From assembly GCF_901709675.1 (NCBI RefSeq), contig NC_051097.1, positions 3,088,539-3,152,538 of the forward strand: a stretch of 64,000 nt of DNA, in the 5' to 3' direction. The position numbers and the translations under genes are program-made. The stretch is from Syngnathus acus. Its lineage: Eukaryota; Chordata; Actinopteri; Syngnathiformes; Syngnathidae. The notes under the pieces are model-generated. The model worked only from the letters and a program-made list of their open reading frames with translations, searched no databases and had not been told where the DNA came from. This document shows positions 15,708 through 25,300 of the stretch, in pieces; position 1 is the stretch's first letter, and each line of letters begins with the position of its first letter.

Positions 15708-18700
15708 CATATCTCAGACTGTTTTTTTTTTTTTTTTAAATGTACTACACAGCTGTCACACTTCCTCAGACGATTGAATGTCAGAACTTGGTGGTAGGCT
15801 TGCCAAGTGCGGACTGTTTCAAGCACGCGCTTTAGACTTGGGTTATAGCATTCTAATAGTCCACCACTAGATGGCGTTGAAACATATAAATCTAGACACT
15901 GTGTCTTTAGCCAGATTGCCACATTGCATTGTGGCTGAAGGTAAAATCCTGGCAAGTGAGTACAAAGTGAGACGTTGTCAAAATCGGAAGTCGACTTTAA
16001 CCCATTGTGGCGTACAGAACAGGGAGAGCCAAGAAAAATCACAGTAATACTTAATTGACCAGTGTGATGTGAACTGTGCCATCTCTTTTATCCATCTTTG
16101 TCTCCCTCCTTTCTAGGTACAGCCTTCTCCCACTCCCCTGTCCCACTGAGGGACAGACAGCAACGTCAGAGGAACAGTGAGCGTCAGCGAGCCCATAGCA
16201 TGTCCTCTCTAGCAGCCTCAGTTGGTCTGCCTTGTCCCCTCTCCTCCGTGTCTGGATCTCAGGACGGAGCTGGCCCTGACTGGCAGTCTAGCAAGGGTCA
16301 AAGTCAAGCCAATCTGGATGACATCACCTTCCCGGGAAACCCCCACAACAACATTGCTGAAAGTTTTGGCGGCGCTGTCAGCCTCGACGGCCACCTTGAC
16401 ACCTTTGCGATGGACAAACCGGCGAGGCACAGTTTGAGTGATGCTAGCATATCACACGACACTAGTACGAATGGCATTCACGGAGAGCGAACATTTAGTT
16501 TAGAGAGAAATGGAGGGCATTATGAAGAAAACATCAAACCGGTGTCTTCAGTGACCACATCACCGCTGCTTCAATTCCAATTTGCTTCCACACCAGACAA
16601 GCACAGTGGGAATGTCGAATCACGTCCTTCCACACCCTCTCATCAGTCCCTCCTTCAGAACCTTCCCTCACCGATGAGCCTCAACAGCTCCACTGACCAA
16701 AAACAAATATCAGTAACATCCACAGGACTATTTAATGAGGACATGGATGAGGTATTCCTTCTATATCCTGCACCTCCATCACCTTCTCGTTCAATCATCG
16801 AGACGAATATCATGGGAGACTTCCCTTTGCCTCACACTCCTCCCCTTGAGTTGGACAAGAAAAACTCTTTGCAGATTGCGGGAAGGTTGGTTTTCCATGT
16901 GTTTGAAATGAAAGATGTATCAGTCGAGATCTTAAACATTCTTTCCACTCTCCGCCAGCCTTGTTGTGCCATCCTCAAGGCCACGATCGTCCACTCTCAC
17001 ATCCACCTCTTCTAGCAACCTACAGCTTGATGACACGCTTAACCTTGAGTACCAGCCACTGCTCAAGAGGGAAAAGACAGTGGAGGAGCTACAAGTGGAA
17101 ACGCTGGCAAAGCAGCTGGTGGGTACCTGTAGTCAAGTGGTCCATCCCAAAATGGATATTGCGTATTGTTTTTTTTCTTTTTTATGTCTTTTTGATAACT
17201 TCTCATCAAGGCCATCGTATTGTTGTCATTGTAGCTATACATCAGATGACATATTGTAAAATTAATTAGTACCATTTGTAGACATAATCTTTGGTCCTCT
17301 TCTGTTAATGACAGAAACACACCTCAGAGGTCACAGAAATATCTATAATCTAACATACACACCGTGAGTTCGATTCTCACATATGACGTAAGGTGTGTGT
17401 GTGAGTGAGTGACGGTGCAAAAGTGTGAGTGAGTGAGACTTACCATGTGAGCACACACTTAACATGTGTGCTCACATGGTAAGTCCCATGTGTTGTTTTG
17501 GACTTACCATGTGACTTTTGCCCTCGTTTAACCTACAGTACATATCTATTCATTGTACTCAGCAGCCGTTGTAGTCGACGATAATTCTTCTGTTTCACTC
17601 TGTTTCCATAGCTAGTGAAGGATCGCTCTCTGACACATATCCTAGAAACATGGGAGGGTAAATCACCTGTAGACCTTGTGGAGGAGATCTTTCAAAACAG
17701 CAGACTGGATGGTAAAGTGCCTTGGCAAGCCAAGGGTAGCCCATTAAATGATAGGTATTCATTTTTCTTTAAACTTTGTTTGACCTTCAGACCTTGATCA
17801 CTTTTCAATTTTTAGCTTGTTTGTGGCCATTAAATGTTTGCATTGCCCCCTGTACAGGAGTGAGAATGTTCTCAATGCAGCAGTCGATGAAAGGACTGAG
17901 ATGGAGGAGAAGGACCTCAACAGCAGCAAGGTAATGAAAGAAAAGAGAAAGCATGACATACTAAGTAGCGGCCATGTTAGCAGGGGGAGACAGTCCCTGC
18001 AAATGTCATGGAAAGCATGGACCGTGAGCTTAGCATCGCCATTACATCGCATGATAGTATCCATTCATCCATCCATCCATTTTCTGTACCCGCGGGGGTT
18101 GCGGGTGTGCTGGAGCCAATCCCAGCAGTCATCGGACACCCTGAACCGGTTGCCAGCCAAAGGCAGGGCACACTGAGACTAACAACCATCCGCACTCACA
18201 CCCAGGGGCAATTTGGAGTGCTCAATCAGCCAACCATTCATGTTTTTGGGATGTGGGAGGAAACCGGAGTGCCCGGAGAAAACCCACGTAGGCACGTGGA
18301 GAACATGCAAACGCCACACAGGGAGGGCCGGAGGTGGACTTGAACTTGTATCCTCCGAATCATGACGTGCTAATCAGTGCCCCGCCCTAGTGAAGAATGA
18401 TAAAAGATAAGATTAAAAAAATGAAGCACACTAACATTGTGGCTCGAGCCACCGGGTGCAGTGGGTTACTGGGCATTTTTAGGCCAGAAAAAAATTAACC
18501 ACCAAGTATGATGTGTTTTGATGAATAGGCCCAATGAATCCATAATAAGGATTTTCTACTGTATAATTGGCACATCAAGATGGTATGCTTTTTGTAGCTA
18601 TGCTTATTCAGAAATGTGATCTTTGCCTGGTGTTTCTCCTGACCTCTCTGTTAGGTGGAGCTCTGCGAGGCTCTGAGGTGTAGTGTGGTGGCTATGCGTC

Positions 18701-19489
18701 AAGAAAAGGATGCTCTGTGCGAGGAGCAAAAGCGTCACCAGGCACTCGGGGCCAGCATTGGCTCTCTGGTGCACAAACTATGCAAGATAAACGAGAGGGA
18801 CAAGTACAACATGTTCATTGGTACAACATTCGGGGAAAATATACCTCAAATAGCCAAGGCTCTGGCTCACTCTTTAGTAAAAGTAACCTTTTTGTTTTTT
18901 TTGTTTTGCAGGTGATCTTGAAAAAATTGTGAACCTGCTATTGTCACTGTGTAGCCGGCTATGGAGAATTGATAAATCTCTGTTTGTTTTGCAACAACAA
19001 GAGCTCACAAAGGAGGACATTTCAGAGGAGCGGGTGAGAAAACTTTGCACACTTTTTCATATTAGTCCTCAAATATTGTAAGCATTTTTGTCCCCGCAGG
19101 ACTCCCTCAACCACAAACGCTCTCAGCTCCTCAGTCAAACAGAGGATGCCTGGGAACTGAAGCAAAACCTGGACCGGCGGCAGCGCGTTGTTCACGCCAT
19201 CTTGCGAGGCTACCTCACTGATGCCCAGCTCCAAGACTACCTACACTTTGTTAGCACCAAACCCTCCCTACTGATTCGCCAACGGAACCTCGATGATCTC
19301 ATACGTCAGCGAGAGGAGCAGCTGACGAGGCTGGCAGAGACCCTCCCGCCAGAGTTGGCGGCGGCTCGTGATTGGTCAAGAGGATCTTTCCGTGCGTCCT
19401 CGAACCCCGTTTCCTGCTCCTTTCCCTGCCCGCAGCCGATTCCTGGCCACACCCACTCTGGCAGGTCCACCACCGTGACATCGCTGTGA
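700..19489 (+). CDS. shroom3: Shroom family protein (shroom3), 3' part, 22 coding exons
   Basis: Shroom proteins bind F-actin through ASD1 and Rho kinase through ASD2, and drive apical constriction of epithelial cells. Exons read from splice signals: 700-906, 2223-2539, 2633-2864, 3194-3249, 3441-3891, 3986-4267, 5934-6372, 6485-6609, 7228-7374, 7472-7926, 8345-8569, 8873-9059, 9189-9483, 13893-13969, 15052-15107, 16117-16885, 16959-17118, 17612-17754, 17858-17930, 18655-18820, 18912-19033 and 19100-19489 (TGA). Family motifs seen include SPDQYSSRGSMESLD, SNSIDHLHSKRDSAYSSF, MQQADIRYIRTLYNAQQG and HPLTRLENALVEVQRS. The N-terminal PDZ domain is not in the window, so the gene starts upstream. 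Paralogue choice (shroom3 rather than shroom2) rests on the sowahb neighbour, as in human 4q21. The two small exons at 13893 and 15052 are the least certain. Confidence 0.9.
907..2222 (+). other. shroom3 intron without recognised content
   Basis: AT-rich single-copy-looking intron between the first two exons in the window. I see no coding exon, RNA gene or clear mobile element in it. Confidence 0.5.
4438..4510 (-). repeat. LINE 3'-end remnant
   Basis: Read on the minus strand, the stretch ends CAATTGTCCCCCCGGGAACA then ATAAAGTGTCG. This resembles the conserved 3' tail of L2/Rex-type fish LINEs (CCCC...GGGA..AATAAAGT). Only the tail is left; no coding part is visible beside it. Confidence 0.4.
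4755..5265. repeat. probable degraded DNA-transposon repeat in a shroom3 intron
   Basis: The stretch from about 5030 to 5240 (CCAGATCACAGACGTTGGC, GGACACAGCATCCATGAT, ATTCGTCAGCCCACAGCAC) matches from memory an abundant interspersed fish repeat. I cannot place its family firmly or define its ends. It carries no intact reading frame. Confidence 0.35.
5934..6609 (+). CDS. shroom3: shroom3 exons coding the ASD1 region
   Basis: Two adjacent exons (5934-6372 and 6485-6609) encode the ASD1-like stretch. It includes LTRLENALVEVQRSTSPSSV, a SVLERVSRFEL segment and EDLRSMLERSTKAHRT with MSYRGGSVNYK. In Shroom proteins this region binds F-actin and targets the protein to apical junctions. Acceptor and donor are clear at both exons (TTTTTAG at 5927-5933; GTAAGT from 6373; CTCAG before 6485; GTGGGT from 6610). 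The motif order matches the family; the exact ASD1 borders are inferred. Confidence 0.8.
10281..11891. mobile_element. TA-flanked non-autonomous DNA element with 28-bp inverted ends
   Basis: The element lies in the 4.4-kb shroom3 intron after 9483. Both ends read CCGTATTTTCCGCCCTAAAA then GGCGCACC inward, a perfect 28-bp inverted terminal repeat. TA dinucleotides flank it at 10279-10280 and 11892-11893. Subterminal copies of TATAAGGCGCACC occur at both ends. No transposase is encoded; instead the middle is a 251-bp tandem array. TA duplication suggests mobilisation by a Tc1/mariner- or pogo-type enzyme, which is inference. Confidence 0.8.
10471..11637. repeat. 251-bp tandem repeat array, about 4.6 copies
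   Basis: The marker TGTAAACAATCGCG recurs at 10471, 10722, 10973, 11224 and 11475, an exact 251-base spacing. Copies differ by only a few substitutions (for example TGATCAGAACTG versus TGATCGGAACTG). The last copy stops after about 163 bases. The array is wholly inside the DNA element at 10281-11891. Confidence 0.93.
12046..12095 (-). repeat. end fragment of the MITE-like element also seen at 21749
   Basis: On the minus strand it reads AGGGTGTTTTCAGACCTG followed by a GGTCC/GGACC inverted motif. This is nearly the same as the left end of the element at 21749-22174. Only about 50 bases are recognisable. Confidence 0.55.
12096..12390 (+). repeat. LINE 3' coding-end remnant
   Basis: Broken frames give segments such as IVSWLAWESLGELDKVTGER and EVWDSLPKLLLQQP. 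These resemble the last residues of a fish LINE reverse-transcriptase polyprotein. The 3' end runs into ATGGATAG/ATGGATGG simple sequence. It is 5'-truncated and carries stops. Confidence 0.5.
14640..14735. repeat. GT-rich imperfect microsatellite
   Basis: GTGTG-rich stretch with interruptions inside a shroom3 intron. Confidence 0.7.
15662..15703. repeat. (TA)n microsatellite
   Basis: About 20 uninterrupted TA dinucleotides, followed from 15721 by a run of T, within the intron before the exon at 16117. Confidence 0.9.
16959..19489 (+). CDS. shroom3: shroom3 exons coding the C-terminal ASD2 domain
   Basis: Six exons from 16959 to the stop at 19487-19489 encode the ASD2 coiled coil, the segment that binds and activates Rho kinase. 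Diagnostic stretches are EKTVEELQVETLAKQL, SLTHILETWEGKSPVDLVEE, RHQALGASIGSLVHKLC, DLEKIVNLLLSLCSRLWRID and LIRQRNLDDLIRQREEQL. The heptad-like leucine pattern continues over several exons, as expected for ASD2. After the domain about 50 residues follow, ending TTVTSL, which fits a class I PDZ ligand (T-S-L). Donors and acceptors are standard throughout. Confidence 0.9.
17438..17484. repeat. perfect 19-bp hairpin in a shroom3 intron
   Basis: Arm ACTTACCATGTGAGCACAC (17438-17456), a 9-base loop, then its exact reverse complement (17466-17484). The right arm ends GGTAAGT, a consensus splice-donor string. A third partial copy of the arm, GACTTACCATGTGAC, follows at 17501-17515. Confidence 0.85.
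18058..18390 (-). mobile_element. tRNA-derived SINE, family 1, minus orientation
   Basis: Reverse-complement copy of the SINE at 21373. The tRNA-like head (ending near 18390) is diverged, and the body and ATCCATCCAT-type tail are on the left. It lies between shroom3 exons 17858-17930 and 18655-18820. Confidence 0.8.
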
Positions 19490-20029
19490 GGTGATGAACC
19501 AGCAACAAGCAGCTGTGCAGAAACTACGTGAAAACTTACAATTGGGGGAGTACGGATGCAAGAGTGGGCCCAGTCCCACTGAATCTATGCACGCAGGATG
19601 TCACACGTGAAGCTGCAAACACTCGTCATGTGCCTCGTTTTATTTGCGCCCGACTGAAACTTTTACAAGAGAAGTAATATCACATCTGCCTTAAGTTTTA
19701 AATTTACCCAACCGCTGCCACTCTTAGCTGTTGTTTTAAAGTTCACTAAGCGTTTAAGAAAGGTTATTGTTGAAAACTTGCAAGATCATTCGGGTTTAAT
19801 GAAGGGTCGTTCTCTTCTATTCCTTCCTCCAACTTTTTTAGAAATACTTGACAAGTTTATTTAAGGCATTTGAAAGATGTAGTCATTTTTCGAGATAGGA
19901 CTAGGACTGCAACGCTTGACATATGAAATGTTTATCTGAAAAGTTCTTTCATTTTCTTCCAAGAATATTCAGGATATAACAGAGAAGAATGGACTGTTAC
20001 AGGAAATAACAGGAATACAGTGAGAAAAC

Positions 20030-20035
20030 AATAAA
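20030..20035 (+). other. candidate polyadenylation signal of shroom3
   Basis: An AATAAA hexamer lies about 540 bases after the shroom3 stop. The next 40 bases are T/G-containing, which is compatible with a cleavage site. It is the first good hexamer after the stop codon. Confidence 0.45.
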
Positions 20036-20994
20036 AGGTCCTGTCCTGCAGCTTTGCCATTTAGAAGGCACCAATGGTGCTCTCAATTTAGGCAAGTTCA
20101 ATTTTGCTCAAATAGAAAAGTGTGTTTGCTGGTGGCCAAAGACAAAATAATAATAACAAATTGCCACTACAATTGTTTTTTATGTCAAAGGAGGAAGAGT
20201 CCAAAGATTTGGATGGGGTGCAATGCTCAATGTTGTTTTTGATCATTTAAATTACAAAATAAGACCGTTGGAACATAATTACGTATAGATTACGGCTGTA
20301 AATTTGCCTAGTAATGCATCTTGATTTTACAACGCCTTAAACTGGATTTATGATTCCAATAGGAATCCAGAAAGGTGTCTCATTATATAACATGACTTTT
20401 TTTAATGGCTGTCAAAAAATGGAAGCTGCACATGGAAATTTTAGGCCATTTATGTATGTGTTGGTTATCCACTGGTGACAATGCACAACACACATTATAA
20501 CTACTTTTTAGAGATCCAATCAGACAACCGCACGACATTGAATGTCAAATACAAATTAAACATGTTACATTCTTTATTGAGGCAGCAGTGCAGTTTTGTT
20601 TTGTTTTTTTAAATACTTTTAACAACTTGAGTACACGTTATTCATCTTGAAGTGTCTATCTAAAGACCATTGTTTATCCTCCACTGACAAATTTGACGTG
20701 TTTTCTAGTTTGGAGAGCACATTTAACATACTGTCGTTTTTTCCTAATTTCCATATATCACGCATAAAACCACATTCACAATCACATTCACTTTTTGATT
20801 TATTCATCATAGGCACAACAGATTATCCCATGTGTTTTGCTGGTTCACTTGCGGAGCTATAAAAAAAAAAAGTCAGATGATTGGAAAATGGCTCCTGATG
20901 TTTTTCTATCCTGTTTTTGTTAAATAAATATATTTTATAAATGTCATTAGGGGTAGTCTGTGATTCACTAATAGGAGTCAATACATTAACTCTA

Positions 20995-21300
20995 CGCTGT
21001 GTCTCTGGTTAGCACGTCCGCTTCACAGTTCAGAGGGTGAGGGATCGATTCCACCTCTGGCCCTCCCTGTGTGGAGTTTGCATGTTCTCCCCGTGCCTGT
21101 GTGGGGTTTCTCCGGGCACTCCGGTTTCCTCTCACTTCCCAAAGAGGCTGATTGAGCAATCCAAATTATCCTTAGGCGTGAGTGCGAGTGCGGATGGTTG
21201 TTCGTCTAGTTCCCCCGCCTACTGCCCGATGACTGCTGGGATAGGCTTCAGCACGCCCGCAACTCCCGTGGGGACAAGCATTACAGAAGATGGAGAGAGA
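20995..21300 (+). mobile_element. tRNA-derived SINE, family 1, truncated head
   Basis: Contains the box-B-like GGGATCGATTCCACC and then the family body (GTGTGGAGTTTGCATGTTCT, CTCCGGGCACTCCGGTTTCC). It ends in AGAAGATGGAGAGAG. It is more diverged than its neighbour at 21373 and lacks part of the middle. Confidence 0.8.
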
Positions 21301-21372
21301 GAGAAAGCGGGCGAGCGAAAGTTCTGGGCCCTAGAATCCGTCACTTGTATTTACTTTAAAATGATCACAACT

Positions 21373-21735
21373 GGGCGGCTCGGTGGGGCACTGGGTAGCA
21401 CGTCCGCCTCACAGTTAGGAGGGTGCGGGTTCGATTCCACCTCCGGCCCTCCCTGTGTGGAGTTTGCATGTTCTCCCCGGGCCCGCGTGGGTTTTCTCCG
21501 GGCACTCCGGTTTCCTCCCACATCCCAAGAACATGCTTGGTAGGCCGATTGAGCACTCCAAATTGTCCCTAGGTGTGAGTGCGAGTGCGTATGGTTGTTT
21601 GTCTCTGTGTGCCCTGCGATTGGCTGGCAACCGGTCCAGGGTGTCCCCCGCCTACTGCCCGATGACGGCTGGGATAGGCTCCAGCACGCCCGCGACCCCC
21701 GTGGGGACTAAGCGGTACAGAAAATGGATGGATGG
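21373..21735 (+). mobile_element. tRNA-derived SINE, family 1, full length
   Basis: Starts GGGCGGCTCGGTGGGGCACT, with pol III box A near GGCTCGGTGGGGC and box B GGTTCGATTCC at 21428-21438, and ends in an ATGGATGG tail. It is flanked by an exact 12-bp target duplication ATGATCACAACT (21361-21372 and 21736-21747), which proves retroposition and a fairly recent age. Such SINEs are common in percomorph fishes. Confidence 0.92.
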
Positions 21736-21748
21736 ATGATCACAACTG

Positions 21749-22174
21749 AGGGTGTATTCAGACCTGACTGTTTGGTCCGCTTTAAACGGACCAGGGTTCG
21801 GTTAAGAAGGCTGGTCCAGACCTTTTGTGCAGGTGTGAATACACGCAAACAAATCCTGGTGCGGATTAAAGAAACGGACCGAGACCCGGTTCGCTTCAGG
21901 TGTGAATACAAACAGCAAAAATCCGCACCAATAGCACAAATGTACAGAGAAGGAACGCAGCGGGTAGAACTCGCATGTTTTCCTCCGTTTCCGGATCCGT
22001 GCTCTTTGTGCCGCCCCGGTCAGTGCTGTCCAATGGGAGCACAGATCGTCACAAGCGTGGATGTGTAGACCACTTGCAAAACGCACTAAACAAACAAACA
22101 AAATCAAGTCCGCTTCTGGTCCGGACCAAACAAGCGGACTAAAAGACTTTTCTGGTTTGGTTAGATACACCCTT
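21749..22174. mobile_element. MITE-like element with AGGGTGTAT ends
   Basis: The ends AGGGTGTATTC and GATACACCCT are inverted. Inside both ends are GGTCCG/CGGACC motifs in several orientations, giving much potential secondary structure. No reading frame is convincing. A second copy of one end is at 12046-12095. The superfamily is unclear; no clean target duplication is visible on the right. Confidence 0.6.
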
Positions 22175-22371
22175 AGACTCTTTAAAATTATTCGGAATGA
22201 ACCCGTCTTTAAAATGAAGAATGATCATCAAGTTTGTATGTAATGTCTCCGGTTCACCTGCAAGAATGCCGCGAGCGAAAAAAGGGTTAAATACCTGAAG
22301 TGGGCGAGGCTTCATTTCTCAACCAACTCCCGACCTTCGGAACCAACAGGGAACAAACGACTGAAACTAGA

Positions 22372-25300
22372 ATGAACACGGATTTCACTCAAGACTCGGT
22401 TTTACATTTTCTCCAGAGCAGAGGAGGCTCGGTGAAAAATTCCGACCTACTTCAGCACTTTAGAGGCTTCCTCCGGGACCATGCGGATCAAGTTCGGAAT
22501 CGCGAACTCTTCAAGAAGTTCGTCAACTCCGTGGCTACCGTCAAGCAAGAGCACGGCGTCTCTCATGTTGTTCTCAGGAAGAAATTTCGAGGTTCGGGAC
22601 CAAGCGGTGTTTCTGGGACGCCCGTCCAGAGGACCGCTGAGCCGTCACCCTTGAACCCGGCTTGGAGCAAAGAAAAAGTTTTGCAGAAGTCATTGCCCTT
22701 AAAGGAGGTAGCACCCGCTCCGCCAAGAGAATCTAACTTGAAAAATGTCCTACCGGTGGCTGGTCTCATACTGAACAACAACAACCGTGTAGAAACAAAT
22801 TTGAACCTGACACCGGAAGCAAGGGAGTTTAGTAGAGATGAAGCCGCTCCAGCGGTGAGTCACGATCAAATCTCAGCCAAAACACATCCGAGCCCCCAAA
22901 GTAGCGCTACGAGACAGCGCCACCCCCAAGCGACAGTAAAACGCGGAGCAATCGGCCAGCAGGTGCCACCTTCTGGAACCCCAAAAAGCAAAGAGGGGGG
23001 TCATCCCCATCATGCTCAGCAACGCCGCACCAGACACAGGCAGAGCTACAAAACTGCAGTCTCCTATGATGATGAGGAAGAGGATGATGATGAAGGGCTC
23101 AATGTGATGATGAGCACATCTGGAGAAGTTGGACCTCTCAGAGGTCACCTTGAACCCCTTGCCGAGTACAGCTCAAGCCAGGCCATTGCTTCATCATCAA
23201 CAGAGTGGGTTTTTCCAAAAATTTCGGTAAAGAACATAGCTGAGGGGCAAGTGCCCCATTTGGAATCAGAGCTGCAGCCTAGAGGACCAAAGGTGGGTCC
23301 AAATGTGGTTCCTGTATCACCCATCCGGCTTACTCTGCCCGCCGAACATTCCATGCCGTCGCCAGACAGAGCTGAAGATGAGGAGAGACGTTATAGGCGT
23401 CTCTTGGAGCACGAACATGATTGGCGTCATAATGAAAGGACGTGGTTGTCGAGCAGCCACGACAGCATCTTCTCCTACCCGTCTGATGCTGGCTTCTCCA
23501 GCTGCGAGTGGGCCGCCAGAACATCAGGGTGGAACAGCAGCACTGACAAACTGCAGTTATTAGCAGGTAAGGCTGCACCTAATTTGTTTGGTGTAGTGAT
23601 TCCCAGCTGCTGTGCCCATGTACCAAAGCACTTATTTTACATTAGAAAATCGCACCCACCAATCAAAGAATGTCACATGGTAAAGAAGATTGTGACCCAC
23701 TGTGGAGCTTTTGAATTTTGTAGGTGTTTAACTGTCTATAGTCAGCTGGACAGTACAAACCATATTCATGAACTTGAAAGGCAAATCAATTATTTTTGGT
23801 CATCAATGAATCCGTCAACCGAAGGATTTTTAGTCCAAGGTTGGTCAGTTATTCTCAGTCTGGTACCACTAGTACAGAAACAATCAATGGATTAAGTGTT
23901 AAAAATGTATCATGTTAGTTACTTAAAACATTTTTAATACAGTACAGTGGTTGTATCTACGTTTTTGAGTACAATACTGTTGACATACATCTTTTAAATG
24001 AAAGATTTTAAGTGTTTTAATTCATCCTGATAGAGATGCAACATTTAATCAACAACTAACCAATCATCCAATTAATCTGTAATGATTTTTGATAACTAGT
24101 TAGTTGATTAGACATCATTAAATTAAAAAATATCTGAATCCTTGGCATTTCAGCCTCTCAACAGAAAATATTGTCAGATGTCTGTAGTTTTCCATTGAAG
24201 GACACAGTTTTTCTTTTCTCTAAAAGAAGACATTTGCAATCGTTTGCAACATCTCTTTTACTTTTGAAAACAATAATGAATTTCTTTGCCCATTTGGGGA
24301 TGGGCCAAACCCGTAATTAGATGCTAATGAATTCATGTTTGTACATTTTCCTCACTGCTAATATAAAACAATGTCCTGTTTTTGGAAATGCTTGTGAGGA
24401 GCGCTTTTTCCTGCTGCAATAGATTTATTTTTATTTATCTGGGTGCTAGTAAGAGAACATTTTGTTACAGTTTTAGCGCTTTTAGTTGCTGCTTTGGTAA
24501 AGCTCTTAAAAAAAACTCATTTAAATTCTCCTCCTTTTGTGGCCCAATCAATATAGATTTTTGAGGCTGATGCCAATTCCAGAAAAAAATTCTGGTGACT
24601 GATTAGACGATTATTTTAAAAACGTATAGTACAATGACTACATTGTTTTAGTCCTTCAACAAAAGAAATTATTTTGAACCCCCTGCCCCCCCTTGTTTTC
24701 TCAGGTGCTTCTGCGGGTGCCTTTCAAACGCAGGAGGTCATCCAGCAAATTTCTGAAGCAAAGCAAGCATCCAAGACGCATCACACTGAACTGGAGGTCA
24801 CAGCACCGTGGCATAACTCGAAGGGCAATATCCTAGACAAACGGGCATTTGTCACCCATGTGGCATCATTCCATCGCTCCTCTGACTATCTTGACCAGCA
24901 ACAGTATGTGCCCAGAGGCGTTCCATGGCGTCACTCCTCAGGTAAGTTGTTGCTATTTACAGAAGTTTAAATACGGTCTGCTGTAAAGGTCCTCAAATTT
25001 CACTTGAAAAGCAAATGTCTTGAATGCGGAGTGTCTGAGTGGTGTATCATAAAAAATTGTCTGAATGTCAAGGTGATCTCTACGACGACCACGAATCAAG
25101 CGACTGCTCCGCTTCGTCACCTGCGCCACGTCCGACACTCGCCGGGCGCATCAGCGGTAGTCTGAGGGGCCGGATGTGCCGCAGCATGGGTGCCGACCTC
25201 AACGAGCTACTGCAGGAGGAGGAGGCGGCGGCGGCTGAAGGCAGAGTAGCAGGGAATGAAGCAGCGAGGCGGAAGCGCCTCCACCGGATCTCGTCCTCGC

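Larger units (their letters stand above)
19490..22371. other. intergenic region shroom3 - sowahb
   Basis: About 2.9 kb holding the shroom3 3' UTR, two family 1 SINE copies and a MITE-like element. I see no further gene. The last 110 bases before the sowahb start are moderately GC-rich and probably hold its promoter and 5' UTR. Confidence 0.6.

Noticed and set aside
700-19489. Shroom2 instead of Shroom3
   Set aside because: The motifs do not exclude it, but the neighbour sowahb matches the human SHROOM3-SOWAHB order.
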